From assembly GCA_963837365.1 (NCBI GenBank), contig CAWIMW010000002.1:1116001-1180000 (forward strand): a DNA stretch of 64,000 bases, written 5' to 3'. The notes under the pieces were generated by a model that was given only the letters and a program-made list of their open reading frames with translations, was not told where the DNA came from and made no database searches. This document shows, one piece after another, positions 48,696-57,772 of the stretch (position 1 is the first letter of the stretch; each line of letters begins with the position of its first letter). The stretch is from CAWBXL01 sp963837365. Lineage in GTDB: Bacteria; Acidobacteriota; Terriglobia; Terriglobales; Acidobacteriaceae. Position numbers and translations under genes: made by a program.

Positions 48696-49658
48696 ATGAA
48701 ACGTGTCTGCACTTATCACTATTTGCTCTGCACCCTGGCGTTGTTTCTAGGTTTCTGTCAGGCCCAATCCACTCCAGAAAAAGTCATTATTGACACCGAT
48801 ATCGGCGACGACATTGACGACGCCTTCGCCGTAGCCCTGGCCTTGCGCAGCCCAGAACTCCAGATTCTGGGTATCTCAACCACATTCGGCGACACAGAAT
48901 TGCGTGCCAAACTGGCAGACCGCCTCTTGGGTGAAATCGGACGCCAGGACATTTCAGTCGCAGCGGGAACGCCAACGACTCCAAAGGGCCAGTTCACTCA
49001 ACGTGCCTACGCAGAAGGTGGAAAATTCACTCGATCGTCCCATCCCAAATCCACCGCATTCATATTCGATCAAATCCACCGCTACCCCGGCCAGATCACT
49101 CTGGTTGCGATCGGTCCATTGGTAAACATCGGTGCGTTAATCGATAAAGACCCAGAAACTTTCCGCAAACTTCGCCGCGTAGTCCTGATGGGAGGCTCCA
49201 TCTACCGCCGCTACGGAGATTTAGGTTACGCTCCACCCCGCGGCCCGGAGCCTGAATGGAACATCAAGAACGACATTCCATCGGCGCAAAAGCTATTTGC
49301 CTCCGGCGTGCCCATCTTCATGATGCCGCTGGATTCCACTCAACTCAAACTCGACGAAGTAAAACGGCCGATGATCTTCCAGGCAGGTACGCCCTTGACC
49401 AACGCACTCACCCTGCTCTACCACGAATGGGGGCAGCAAACTCCAACCCTGTTCGACGTGATGACCGTGGCCTACATCCTCAATCCCAAGCTGTGCCCGG
49501 TAACCCCCATGCACCTCTCCGTGGATGAACAAGGCTACACGCGTCCCGGCCCCGGCACCCCCAACGCGGAGGTGTGTCTCAACTCCGACCCTGAAGCTTT
49601 CTTCCATTTGGTTATTCCTCGGATAAATACAAATAATGCGGTTGCCGAGCCCGACTAG
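48696..49658 (+). CDS. Inosine-uridine preferring nucleoside hydrolase, secreted
   Basis: Cleaves nucleosides to base and ribose. A signal peptide (about 1-24, LLCTLALFLGFCQAQ) indicates export. The calcium-binding motif DTDIGDDIDDAFAVALAL is near residues 33-50; VAIGPLVNIGALIDKDP, VVLMGGSIYRRYGDLGY, PEWNIKNDIPSAQKLFAS and TLFDVMTVAYIL follow. The 320 residues are typical. It may supply bases from outside nucleosides to the deaminase-linked purine salvage. Confidence 0.92.
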   Translation: MKRVCTYHYLLCTLALFLGFCQAQSTPEKVIIDTDIGDDIDDAFAVALALRSPELQILGISTTFGDTELRAKLADRLLGEIGRQDISVAAGTPTTPKGQFTQRAYAEGGKFTRSSHPKSTAFIFDQIHRYPGQITLVAIGPLVNIGALIDKDPETFRKLRRVVLMGGSIYRRYGDLGYAPPRGPEPEWNIKNDIPSAQKLFASGVPIFMMPLDSTQLKLDEVKRPMIFQAGTPLTNALTLLYHEWGQQTPTLFDVMTVAYILNPKLCPVTPMHLSVDEQGYTRPGPGTPNAEVCLNSDPEAFFHLVIPRINTNNAVAEPD

Positions 49659-49716
49659 CTTAAGATGTTTTTGCTTGGCAGTAGTCCCGGCAATTTCGAA
49701 CTGAGGGCACAAAATC

Positions 49717-50145
49717 GTGAGACTGAAACTGTTTGCTCTCTTCTTGTGGATACCTTTATCCATCACCGCCCTGGCCCAGGACTCTTCCAAAGTCATTGCC
49801 ATGGAGAACGCCTGGAACAAGGCAGAACTCACCAATGATGCCAACGCCGTGCAGCTTCTGCTGGCCGACGATTTCGTCATGACCACCGGAGAAGGCGAGC
49901 TCTACAACAAATCGCAAATGGTCGCTTCCATACGTGACAAGTCCTATGAACCCTCAGCCTTGCAATCCAGCGGTATGGTGGTCCATGCCTTTGGTAATAC
50001 TGCCATTGTCACCGGCGCTTACTACGAAAAGGGCGTGGACAAGGGCAAACCGTGGGAACGCCGCGGACGCTTCACCGATACCTGGATCTTCATGGACAAC
50101 CGCTGGCAGTGCGCAGCCAGCCACTTCAGCGTGAAGTTCAAGTGA
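49717..50145 (+). CDS. SnoaL-like/DUF4440 secreted protein
   Basis: A signal peptide (MRLKLFALFLWIPLSITALA) is followed by a cone-shaped NTF2-like domain: VIAMENAWNKAELTNDANAV, LLADDFVMTTGEGELYNKSQ, VVHAFGNTAIVTGAYYEKG and RFTDTWIFMDNRWQCAASHF. DUF4440 proteins of this size are common in acidobacteria and have no settled function. GTG start. Confidence 0.88.
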   Translation: MRLKLFALFLWIPLSITALAQDSSKVIAMENAWNKAELTNDANAVQLLLADDFVMTTGEGELYNKSQMVASIRDKSYEPSALQSSGMVVHAFGNTAIVTGAYYEKGVDKGKPWERRGRFTDTWIFMDNRWQCAASHFSVKFK

Positions 50146-50363
50146 CCGCGGTGCGATCTCCGAGAACTGAGAACCGCGAACTGACAACTGATCCTTACCA
50201 CCCGGCGTCAAGCGGAAATGATATCAACACAAAAAACAGGGCCGTAATTCAGTTCTTTGATCCCAGCTCTCGGTTCTCAGTTCGGCATGCACCTTCTCTG
50301 TAATCGCGTCCATTTGACTCCTCTGAACTCCCTAAGCTAGCCTCAAATCTGGCTCGATCAACC

Positions 50364-51182
50364 ATGCTCAAAGCCGTCTCCACCTACATTCATGTAAAAG
50401 AACGCCTGCACCCGGGCATTTTGGACGGGTTGCACCGAATCGGCGCGCAAGCCATCGAGATTTTCGCCGCCCGCCAGCACATTGATTACGCTAACCGTAA
50501 GCAGCACGTGCGCGAAATCGCCGACTGGTTTAAGAGCAGCGGCATCCCGCTGAATTCCGTGCACTCGCCCCTCTACGCCGACTATGAATGGGGACGTGCG
50601 GGAGCTCCGCCGGTGAATATTGCCTCTGCCGATCGAGCCAGCAGGGTTGAAGCGATGGATGAAATCAAGCGTGCCCTGGAAATCGCAGAGCAAATTCCAT
50701 TTCGCTTCTTGATTCAGCACATCGGTGTCGGCAACGAGACATTCGACGAGCGCAAGTTCGAAGCCGCCATTACGTCGGTCGAACACCTCCGTGCCTTTGC
50801 CAAACCATTGGGCGTGCGCATCCTGCTGGAAAATATTCCCAACGAACTCTCCGCCCCCGACAGGCTGGTGGAGTTCATCCACACCAGCCACATGGACGAC
50901 GTAGGTGTCTGTTTCGACTTCGGCCATGCCCATTTGATGGGTGGGGTACAGCAGGATTTCGAAATCTTGAAGAACTACATTTGCTCGACTCATGTCCATG
51001 ACAACGCCAAGGACAAAGATTCGCACCTGTGGCCGGGAGACGGCTCCATCGATTGGAAGCAAGCCATGGAGCTGCTTCGGTCCGCGCCACAAACTCCGCC
51101 GTTGCTACTGGAAATCGAAGGTGAAGAGAAGGTTCCGCTGGAAAAGATCGAGCAGGCGTTCGCCAAGCTGGACGCGGCATAA
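50364..51182 (+). CDS. Sugar phosphate isomerase/epimerase-like TIM-barrel protein
   Basis: A 272-residue AP-endonuclease-2-type barrel. Metal-site residues are suggested by GAQAIEIFAARQH, LNSVHSPLYADYEWG, FLIQHIGVGNETFD, VRILLENIPNELSAPDRLVE, VGVCFDFGHAHLMGG, STHVHDNAKDKDSHLWPGDG and PLLLEIEGEE. This is the xylose isomerase-like group (IolE/IolI-like), mostly with unknown substrates. It lies alone before repeat B copy 3. Confidence 0.87.
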   Translation: MLKAVSTYIHVKERLHPGILDGLHRIGAQAIEIFAARQHIDYANRKQHVREIADWFKSSGIPLNSVHSPLYADYEWGRAGAPPVNIASADRASRVEAMDEIKRALEIAEQIPFRFLIQHIGVGNETFDERKFEAAITSVEHLRAFAKPLGVRILLENIPNELSAPDRLVEFIHTSHMDDVGVCFDFGHAHLMGGVQQDFEILKNYICSTHVHDNAKDKDSHLWPGDGSIDWKQAMELLRSAPQTPPLLLEIEGEEKVPLEKIEQAFAKLDAA

Positions 51183-51201
51183 AGTAGTACAGACTATATG
51201 T

Positions 51202-51323
51202 TTGTCATTCCGACGAGGAGCGCAGCGACCAGGAGGAATCTGCTTTTAGCCGGCTGAATTTGTACTGCCGTCCGGGACAAGCGGATTCCTCCTCGGCACT
51301 ACGTGCCTTGTCGGAATGACAAA
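51202..51323. repeat. Palindromic intergenic repeat, family B copy 3
   Basis: TTTGTCATTCCGACGAGG to GTCGGAATGACAAA with inner arms CAGGAGGAATCTGC and GCGGATTCCTCCTC. It ends about 19 bases before the asnS start. Confidence 0.88.
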
Positions 51324-51341
51324 TAGGGTAACTTGAAATTA

Positions 51342-52667
51342 ATGTCTTCACCCATTACCACCATCGCAGAAATCGGCAAGCACGAAGGCCAATCTGTCAC
51401 CATCCGTGGCTGGCTCTACAACCTCCGCGAAAGCGGCAAGCTTCTGTTCCCCATCTTCCGCGACGGCTCCGGAATGATTCAGGGAATCGTGCCCAAAGCC
51501 GCGGTCCCCGCAGAAGTCTTCGACACCATCAAAGGCCTCACGCAGGAATCGAGCGTAATCGTCGAAGGCAAAGTCCGTGCCGACAAGCGCGCCCCCGGCG
51601 GCTACGAACTCGATGTATCCCACGTGCAGATCGTGCAGCGGGTCGCGGAGGGTGACCCTTACCCGATCACACCCAAGGAGCATGGCGTCGAGTTTCTCAT
51701 GGAACACCGCCACCTCTGGGTGCGCAGCGCAAGGCAGGCCTCAATCCTCCGTGTCCGCGCCGAAATCATCAAAGCCGCGCGCGACTTCTTCGATGAACGA
51801 GGATTTGTACTAACTGACCCGCCAATCCTGACTCCGGCAGCCTGCGAAGGCACTACCACATTGTTCCCGGTAAATTACTTCGATGAACAGGCGTATCTAA
51901 CCCAGTCGGGCCAGCTGTATATCGAATCCACAGCCATGGCCCTGGGCAAGGTATATTCCTTCGGCCCAACTTTCCGCGCAGAAAAATCCAAAACCCGCCG
52001 TCATCTCACCGAGTTCTGGATGGTCGAACCGGAAGTCGCCTACGCCGAACTGAGCGACCTGATGGACTTGGCGGAACAATTCATCAGCTTCATCGTGAGG
52101 CGCTGCCTGGAAAAGCGCCGCCCCGACCTGCAAGTCATTGGACGCGACGTCTCCAAACTGGAAAAAATCGAGCCTCCATTCCCGCGCCTGCAATACGACG
52201 ACGCGGTAAAGATGCTTCAGGAAGGCCACGCCAAGGGCGCGGTAGAAAACAAATTCGAGTGGGGTGGAGACTTCGGCTCGCCGGATGAAACTTATCTTTC
52301 ATCCCAATTTGAAAAGCCGGTCATGGTGCATCGCTACCCGGCAAAAATTAAGGCTTTCTATATGGAGCCCGATCCGCAGCGCCCTGATCTGGCGCTGTGT
52401 GTAGATGTCCTGGCCCCCGAAGGCTACGGTGAAATTATTGGCGGTTCTCAGCGTATGGCGTCCTACGATTTGCTGGTCCAGCGTATTCGCGAACACAATC
52501 TGCCGGAAGAGGCTTTCAAGTGGTACTTAGATCTGCGCAAATACGGTAGCGTTCCTCACGGCGGCTTCGGCATGGGAATCGAACGGGCGGTTGCGTGGAT
52601 CTGCGGTCTTGAACACGTTCGAGAAACAATACCGTTCCCCAGAATGCTGCATCGTTTATACCCATAA
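51342..52667 (+). CDS. asnS: Asparaginyl-tRNA synthetase
   Basis: Class IIb synthetase charging tRNA-Asn. The N-terminal OB-fold (VTIRGWLYNLRESGKLLFPI) precedes the catalytic domain: LWVRSARQASILRVRAEII, TPAACEGTTTLFPVNYFD, YLTQSGQLYIESTAMALGKV, FGPTFRAEKSKTRRHLTEFW (motif 2 region), APEGYGEIIGGSQRMASYD and GGFGMGIERAVAWICGLEHV (motif 3). The ATG at 51342 is preferred over the TTG at 51333. It is complete, with the arginase gene starting five bases after its stop. Confidence 0.95.
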   Translation: MSSPITTIAEIGKHEGQSVTIRGWLYNLRESGKLLFPIFRDGSGMIQGIVPKAAVPAEVFDTIKGLTQESSVIVEGKVRADKRAPGGYELDVSHVQIVQRVAEGDPYPITPKEHGVEFLMEHRHLWVRSARQASILRVRAEIIKAARDFFDERGFVLTDPPILTPAACEGTTTLFPVNYFDEQAYLTQSGQLYIESTAMALGKVYSFGPTFRAEKSKTRRHLTEFWMVEPEVAYAELSDLMDLAEQFISFIVRRCLEKRRPDLQVIGRDVSKLEKIEPPFPRLQYDDAVKMLQEGHAKGAVENKFEWGGDFGSPDETYLSSQFEKPVMVHRYPAKIKAFYMEPDPQRPDLALCVDVLAPEGYGEIIGGSQRMASYDLLVQRIREHNLPEEAFKWYLDLRKYGSVPHGGFGMGIERAVAWICGLEHVRETIPFPRMLHRLYP

Positions 52668-52672
52668 TCACC

Positions 52673-53616
52673 ATGTCACCAAAACCACTTGCGGCCACCG
52701 GCATCCCCCCGCGCAAGATTCGCGTGCTCGGCGTCCCTCTAGACCTCGGCCAATCCCGCCGTGGCGTAGACATGGGCCCATCCGCCGTCCGCGTGGCTGG
52801 CCTTGAAATGCGCCTTGAAGAACTAGGCCATATCGTCGAAGACGGGGGCAACGTCACCGTCGCCATGCCCGAACAGAAAAAAATCGGCGACCCTCACGCC
52901 AAATATCTGAAGGAAATTACCGCTACCTGCACCAAGGAAGCCGAGCTGGTAGTAAAGATATTGGAGTCTGGGACAATCCCGCTGGTCCTCGGAGGCGATC
53001 ACTCCGTCGGCGCAGGCACAGTCTCGGGAGTTGCCGAGTTCTACCGCCGCCAAAATCAAAAAATCGGCTTGATCTGGGTTGACGCCCACCCCGATATCAA
53101 CACCCCCGAGAGCTCTCCCAGTGGGAACGTCCACGGCATGCCTCTGGCGGCAATCATGGGGTTGGGCCCTCCTGAACTGGCAAATATCTTTAATTTCTCT
53201 CCCAAAGTCAGCCCCGACAACTGCGTGCTGGTAGGGGCCCGCGACATTGACGCCATCGAACGGGAAAACGTGCGCCGCTCCGGCATCCACGTCTTCACCA
53301 TGCGCGACATTGACGAGCGCGGCATGCGTAACGTAATGGAAACCGCCGTCCGCATGGCCGCAGACGGCACCGCCGGCTTTCACGTGTCGCTCGACATGGA
53401 TTGGGTCGACCCGAGGATGCCCCCGGCGTGGGAACTCCAGTCCGCGGCGGCGCCACTTACCGCGAAGCTCACTTAGCCATGGAGATCATCGCCGACCACG
53501 GCAAGTTGCTGAGTTTTGAAATTGTCGAAGTAAATCCGGTGATTGATGAGCACAACCGCACCGCCGACCTGGCGGTAGAGCTAACGCTCTCAGCCTTCGG
53601 CAAAAAAATCCTGTAG
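52673..53616 (+). pseudogene. rocF: Arginase with one-base frameshift near the 3' third
   Basis: Hydrolyses arginine to ornithine and urea. Manganese-site motifs are present: LGGDHSVGAGTVSG, WVDAHPDINTPESSPSGNVH, and SLDMDWVDP. At 53411-53413 one G is missing: the frame goes to a stop after LQSAAAPLTAKLT, whereas the adjacent frame continues EDAPGVGTPVRGGATYREAH, HLAMEIIADHGKLLSFEIVE and NRTADLAVELTLSAFGKK. The metal ligand in DPxDAPGVGTP therefore straddles the lesion. The gene is otherwise well preserved, so a consensus error is likely. It follows asnS by five bases. Confidence 0.88.
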
Positions 53617-53623
53617 GTGCTGG

Positions 53624-53652
53624 TGTGGAGACGGGGCTGGCCCCGTCAGTCA
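53624..53652. repeat. Short GC palindrome, family D copy 3
   Basis: GTGTGGAGACGGGGCTGGCC continuing CCGTCAGTC, between arginase and ddl. Matches 43331 and 46132. Confidence 0.7.
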
Positions 53653-53723
53653 CGTAACCGCCTTCGTCAACCCCGGCGTCGGGCCCATTGTGCAAGAATG
53701 AGAACGACTCTCAAGCCTGAAAA

Positions 53724-54915
53724 ATGACCAAGAAAATTAGAGTCGGAATTCTGTTCGGGGGCCGCAGTGGAGAACACGAAGTCTCCCTGCTCTCCGCCGC
53801 GTCGGTTTTCAACGCCATTGATGAAAACAAATATGAAGTCGTCCCCATCGGCATCACCAAAGAAGGGCGCTGGGTCAGCGCGGATGACGCCGAGCGCCTG
53901 TTACAAGGCAAACCGCTGGAAGCCCGCCCTCTGCGCGCTGGCGACCCGGAAGCCACCTCAGCCGCTGCCGTGTTACATAACGGAGAGTCAGTAGTAGTTC
54001 CGCCCGAGCCCCACACCTCAGGCACCGCCCTCACTCCTTTCCAGTCAGATTCCCCGACCCGCCGTACCTCAGACCGCGCCATCAACGTAGACGTCATCTT
54101 CCCCGTCCTGCACGGAACGTTTGGCGAGGACGGCACAATCCAAGGCCTGCTGGAACTGGCAGACATCCCCTACGTCGGCGCCGGAGTACTTGGCTCCGCA
54201 GCCGGCATGGACAAAGATGTCATGAAATCCTTGTTCAAAGCGGCAGGGCTAACCATCGTGAGGCACGTAACCATCCTGCGCAATCATTGGGAATCCGAGC
54301 CGAAAAAAGCAACCAGGCTGGTCGAGAGCAAAATGAAATACCCGGTCTTCGTGAAGCCGGCGAACCTGGGCTCGTCGGTGGGAATCTCCAAAGCCCACAA
54401 CCGCAAAGAACTGGGTCCAGCCATCGAAGAAGCCGCCAAGTACGACCGCAAAATCGTGATCGAGCAAGGCGTAGGCGGCAAGACGGAACAAAGCCCGGGA
54501 AATTGAAGTCGCAGTCCTGGGCAACGACAAACCCGAAGCCTCGGTCCCCGGAGAAATCGTCCCCTGCAAAGAGTTCTACGACTACGACGCCAAGTATATA
54601 GACGAAGGCTCCGTACCGATTATTCCCGCCAAACTCACCAAAGCTGAAACCAAAACGATCCAGCAGATGGCCATCGGCGCATTCCAGGCAGTAGATTGCT
54701 CAGGCCTGGCCCGGGTAGATTTCCTGATGGACCCCAAGTCCCGCAAAATTTATTTGAACGAGATCAACACCATGCCGGGATTCACCTCTATCAGCATGTA
54801 CCCCAAGCTATGGGCAGCGTCGGGCGTGGGATATTCTCGACTGATCGAACGTTTGATCCAGTTGGGAATTCAACGTCACGAAGACAAGAAAAGGAATCAA
54901 TACAGTCGAACCTAG
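53724..54915 (+). pseudogene. ddl: D-alanine--D-alanine ligase, one-base frameshift
   Basis: Makes D-Ala-D-Ala for peptidoglycan. The first 260 codons show IRVGILFGGRSGEHEVSLLS, VDVIFPVLHGTFGEDGTIQG, IPYVGAGVLGSAAGMDKDVM and YPVFVKPANLGSSVGISKAH. Near 54470-54495 the frame shifts by one base; the other frame resumes NKAREIEVAVLGNDKPEASV, CKEFYDYDAKYIDEGSVPII, GLARVDFLMDPKSRKIYLNE and INTMPGFTSISMYPKLW. All ATP-grasp motifs are present across the two parts. Because the function is essential, an extra base in the consensus is more likely than gene loss unless a second ddl exists elsewhere. Confidence 0.9.
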
Positions 54916-55579
54916 TTTGTTTGTCCCACAGAACGCAGCACAGAGTACAAAATTTACTCCGTCAATCTTCTCTACCTCGGATACCAAGAAATTCAATTTA
55001 ACGTCAGTGTCAAAGTAACTGAGGCTGACATTTGCATATCGCGATTCCACCTCTGCGGATCGACTCCGATCGGCCATTCGGCGCAGGTGGGTGTTTTCCG
55101 GGAGAAATGAGTGGGAAGTTAACCGATCCCAATCAACTGCACGGGGAGATGAATGACGCAAAAACGGGCATCGGAACGTCGCAGAAAGGGATTTATACCT
55201 ACAACGTGAAGTGGGATCTGGGACGGCAAGGGAGTCTCAATGAAGACATAGCTCCTGCTGGCAAGCGGATCATGGGTGGGGGAAATATGGCGACCGGACA
55301 GAACGTTTCCCGGCTTCTGGTAAGGCTTTGGGCTGATTGACGCCCATGGCGGGGCGGAGTCGGGGTTCCTGTCTTTTACGGCACCCTTCGACAAGCTCAG
55401 GGCAGGCTCAGAGTGGAACTCGTGCCCTCCCCAAAATCCTTCGCTCCAAGAGAAAGCGTGTCACTTAGGGTGCGCGCCAGCCAATAGTACCGGATATCCC
55501 GAAGGAACGCATCCCGCATCGTATGTTTGGGCCCGTCTGTTTTTCTGTCCTTCAAAACATCCGTAAAAGAGGAGCTGCC
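54916..55579. other. Intergenic stretch without confident gene
   Basis: About 660 bases. A 102-codon plus-strand frame (55032-55340) has no recognisable domain and no good ribosome site, so I do not call it. At 55385-55411 there is CCCTTCGACAAGCTCAGGGC, a short sequence that recurs at 57449. No strong hairpin terminator was seen. Confidence 0.5.
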
Positions 55580-57277
55580 ATGGTTGGTTCCAGTTTTGCT
55601 TCAGCCGCATCCGTGCTGTTTATCCTGAGTTTCTCCGCGACGCCCACACTCCCCAGGATCGAGGTTTCAGACTTGCCTGTGTCCCAAACAACATCGGACG
55701 CGAGCGCCTCGGCAAAGGGTCAGTCTGCCAGCGATGATTCGACGCCTGCGGCTGCCCCGGCATCTCCCGCAGCCCAGGAGGGCGATCCCCTGAAGCGGCC
55801 TTTGCCGGAGAAAAAGAAGAAGTTCGGCAAGCACTCCAAGGAAGGTTCGGCGTACGCGAACTGGCCGGACCAGGAAGTGCCGTGGATCATCACTGAGGAA
55901 GAACGTGCAGCCTTCAAATTGCTGACCAACGATGAAGAGCGGGCAAAGTTTGTCGAGATCTTCTGGGGCCACCGCGATCCCACGCCCGAAACGGTCGAAA
56001 ATGAATTTCGCGATGAGTACTACCGGCGCGTCATGTATGTCAACGAGCGTTTCAGCGCCGGCATCCCGGGATCGAAGACTGACCGGGGACGGATCTACAT
56101 CGTTTATGGGCCGCCGGACGAGATCGAATCCCACCCCTCGGGCGGGACCTACGAATACCCACAGAGCCAGGGTGGGGGCTCAACCCAAACTTTTCCGTTC
56201 GAGCTGTGGCGCTACCGGTATATCGCGGACGTCGGCTCGGACATCGTGATTGAGTTCGTGGACCCCTGCATGTGCGGCGACTATCACATGACGATGGATC
56301 CGAACGAGAAAGACGCGCTGGCGCACCTTCCATCGGGACAGCAACGGTTGCAGAACGCGCAGAAGGACAACACGAAAATATTCAACGACCTCGACCGTTT
56401 CGCCAGACTGAACCAGCAGCCGAAGTTCAAAGGCTTGCAGGAAATTGTTAGAACCAGAATCGACTATCACACCATGCCGTTCGAGGTGCTGACGAACTAC
56501 GTGAAAGCAACCAGCAACGTCACCCTCGTCCCGCTCACGCTTCAGATCATGAACGAGGACATGACTTATAAGAACGAAAACGGAGTCGCGCGTGGAGTGG
56601 TCAATATTTATGGACAGGTGAGTACGATCGGCGGACGGATTGCCCAGACGTTTGAGGACACCGTGCAGATGAACGTTCCTCAGAGCCTTCTGCCGAATAT
56701 GTTCGGCAAAGCGTCGGTCTATGGTAAATCTCTCCCCCTTGCGCCGGGGCGGTACCTGCTGGAGATCGTGGTGAAGGACGTGAACAGTGACCATATCGGA
56801 ACCTGGCGCCAAAGCCTGGAAGTACCAAACTTCGATGAAGAGCTCTCGGCGTCGTCGGTGATTCTTGCGGATAAGATGGAACGAGTACCCACAAAAGACG
56901 TGGGTCAAGGCCCGTTTGTGATTGGGGACACGCTGGTGCGGCCGCGGGTTCCCATGACGACCTCCAAAGCCGCGGTTTTCAAGCGCGGCGAAAAGCTCAA
57001 TGTTTGGATGCAGATCTATAACCTGGCCGTGGACGAGAAGGACGGCAAGTCCGATGCGAGCGTGGAGTTTGATGTTATTCAGGAAGGGACAAAGAAAACC
57101 GTCCTGCATGGAACGCAGCCCGCAGACATGATGCATCGGCCGGTGGGTCAGCTTACGCTCGAAAAGACCTTCTCCGCCAACGAACTCGAGCCCGGCATCT
57201 ACCGATTGAAAGTGCACGTACGCGACCAGATCGCGAAACAGGGAGTCGACCCCGAAGCCATATTCGCGATTGAGTAG
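55580..57277 (+). CDS. GWxTD domain-containing protein
   Basis: An exported protein with a hydrophobic signal start (MVGSSFASAASVLFILSFSA), a low-complexity Ala/Ser/Pro region (about 40-75), then the GWxTD domain: PWIITEEERAAFKLLTNDEE, RAKFVEIFWGHRDPTPETVE, YYRRVMYVNERFSAGIPGSK, TDRGRIYIVYGPPDEIESHP and FPFELWRYRYIADVGSDIVI. A beta-rich C-terminal half follows. The family is widespread in Acidobacteriota and Bacteroidota with unknown function, probably envelope-related. GAGGAG sits before the ATG at 55580; an ATG at 55523 is less likely. Confidence 0.88.
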   Translation: MVGSSFASAASVLFILSFSATPTLPRIEVSDLPVSQTTSDASASAKGQSASDDSTPAAAPASPAAQEGDPLKRPLPEKKKKFGKHSKEGSAYANWPDQEVPWIITEEERAAFKLLTNDEERAKFVEIFWGHRDPTPETVENEFRDEYYRRVMYVNERFSAGIPGSKTDRGRIYIVYGPPDEIESHPSGGTYEYPQSQGGGSTQTFPFELWRYRYIADVGSDIVIEFVDPCMCGDYHMTMDPNEKDALAHLPSGQQRLQNAQKDNTKIFNDLDRFARLNQQPKFKGLQEIVRTRIDYHTMPFEVLTNYVKATSNVTLVPLTLQIMNEDMTYKNENGVARGVVNIYGQVSTIGGRIAQTFEDTVQMNVPQSLLPNMFGKASVYGKSLPLAPGRYLLEIVVKDVNSDHIGTWRQSLEVPNFDEELSASSVILADKMERVPTKDVGQGPFVIGDTLVRPRVPMTTSKAAVFKRGEKLNVWMQIYNLAVDEKDGKSDASVEFDVIQEGTKKTVLHGTQPADMMHRPVGQLTLEKTFSANELEPGIYRLKVHVRDQIAKQGVDPEAIFAIE

Positions 57278-57280
57278 CAA

Positions 57281-57772
57281 CGCTTATATGGTCGCCCTGA
57301 ACTGTCGGTTATGTAAATGCGGGAAACAGACAGGACGTTTCCCAGTTTTAATGAGAGACCTCTCGGCCAGCTGGTGGCTGATTCCGTCCTGCTGCTCCTG
57401 CGCCAAGGGATGCTCTGAGTCGATGTAGAGCAAAGGACGCGTGCCCACCCTTCGACTTCGCTCAGGGCAGGCTGGCTGGAGCACGATTTTTAGTTTGAGA
57501 TTGAGCGTTTCTGGATAGTCCATAATAGAATTTGCCAGCTCCACTCAGGATTTCGGCACGCGTGGGCGAGACGATTTTCAACTCCTTGAGATTTTGCCTT
57601 TTGGGCGTAGCCCCCAAAATCCTGTCACCCCGAGAAGCCCCCATCTTGCCTGCCTTCCCTTCCGCTGCCTATACTAGATAGGTTTTGCCCGCCCACTCCG
57701 GGCAGTCGTCCCGGCGCCGGCCAGCACACTGAGCCTCGACCCGCAATCATTCGGAATCATACGGAGATCATC
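57281..57772. other. Intergenic stretch before gdhA with short dispersed repeat
   Basis: Nearly 500 bases with no supported gene. ACCCTTCGACTTCGCTCAGG then GCAGGCTGG at 57449-57477 matches the short repeat at 55385. The rest (GGCCAGCTGGTGGCTGATTC region) I cannot assign. Confidence 0.5.

Noticed and set aside
55032..55340. 102-codon plus-strand frame after ddl
   Set aside because: No known domain, no ribosome site and no conserved context; I could not tell it from a chance frame.
56180..57280. 366-codon minus-strand frame antisense to the GWxTD gene
   Set aside because: Shadow frame: the plus strand has the family motifs and a good ribosome site.
57284..57544. 86-codon minus-strand frame upstream of gdhA
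   Set aside because: It reads through the short dispersed repeat (PACPERSRRV-type translation), which is a known source of false proteins.
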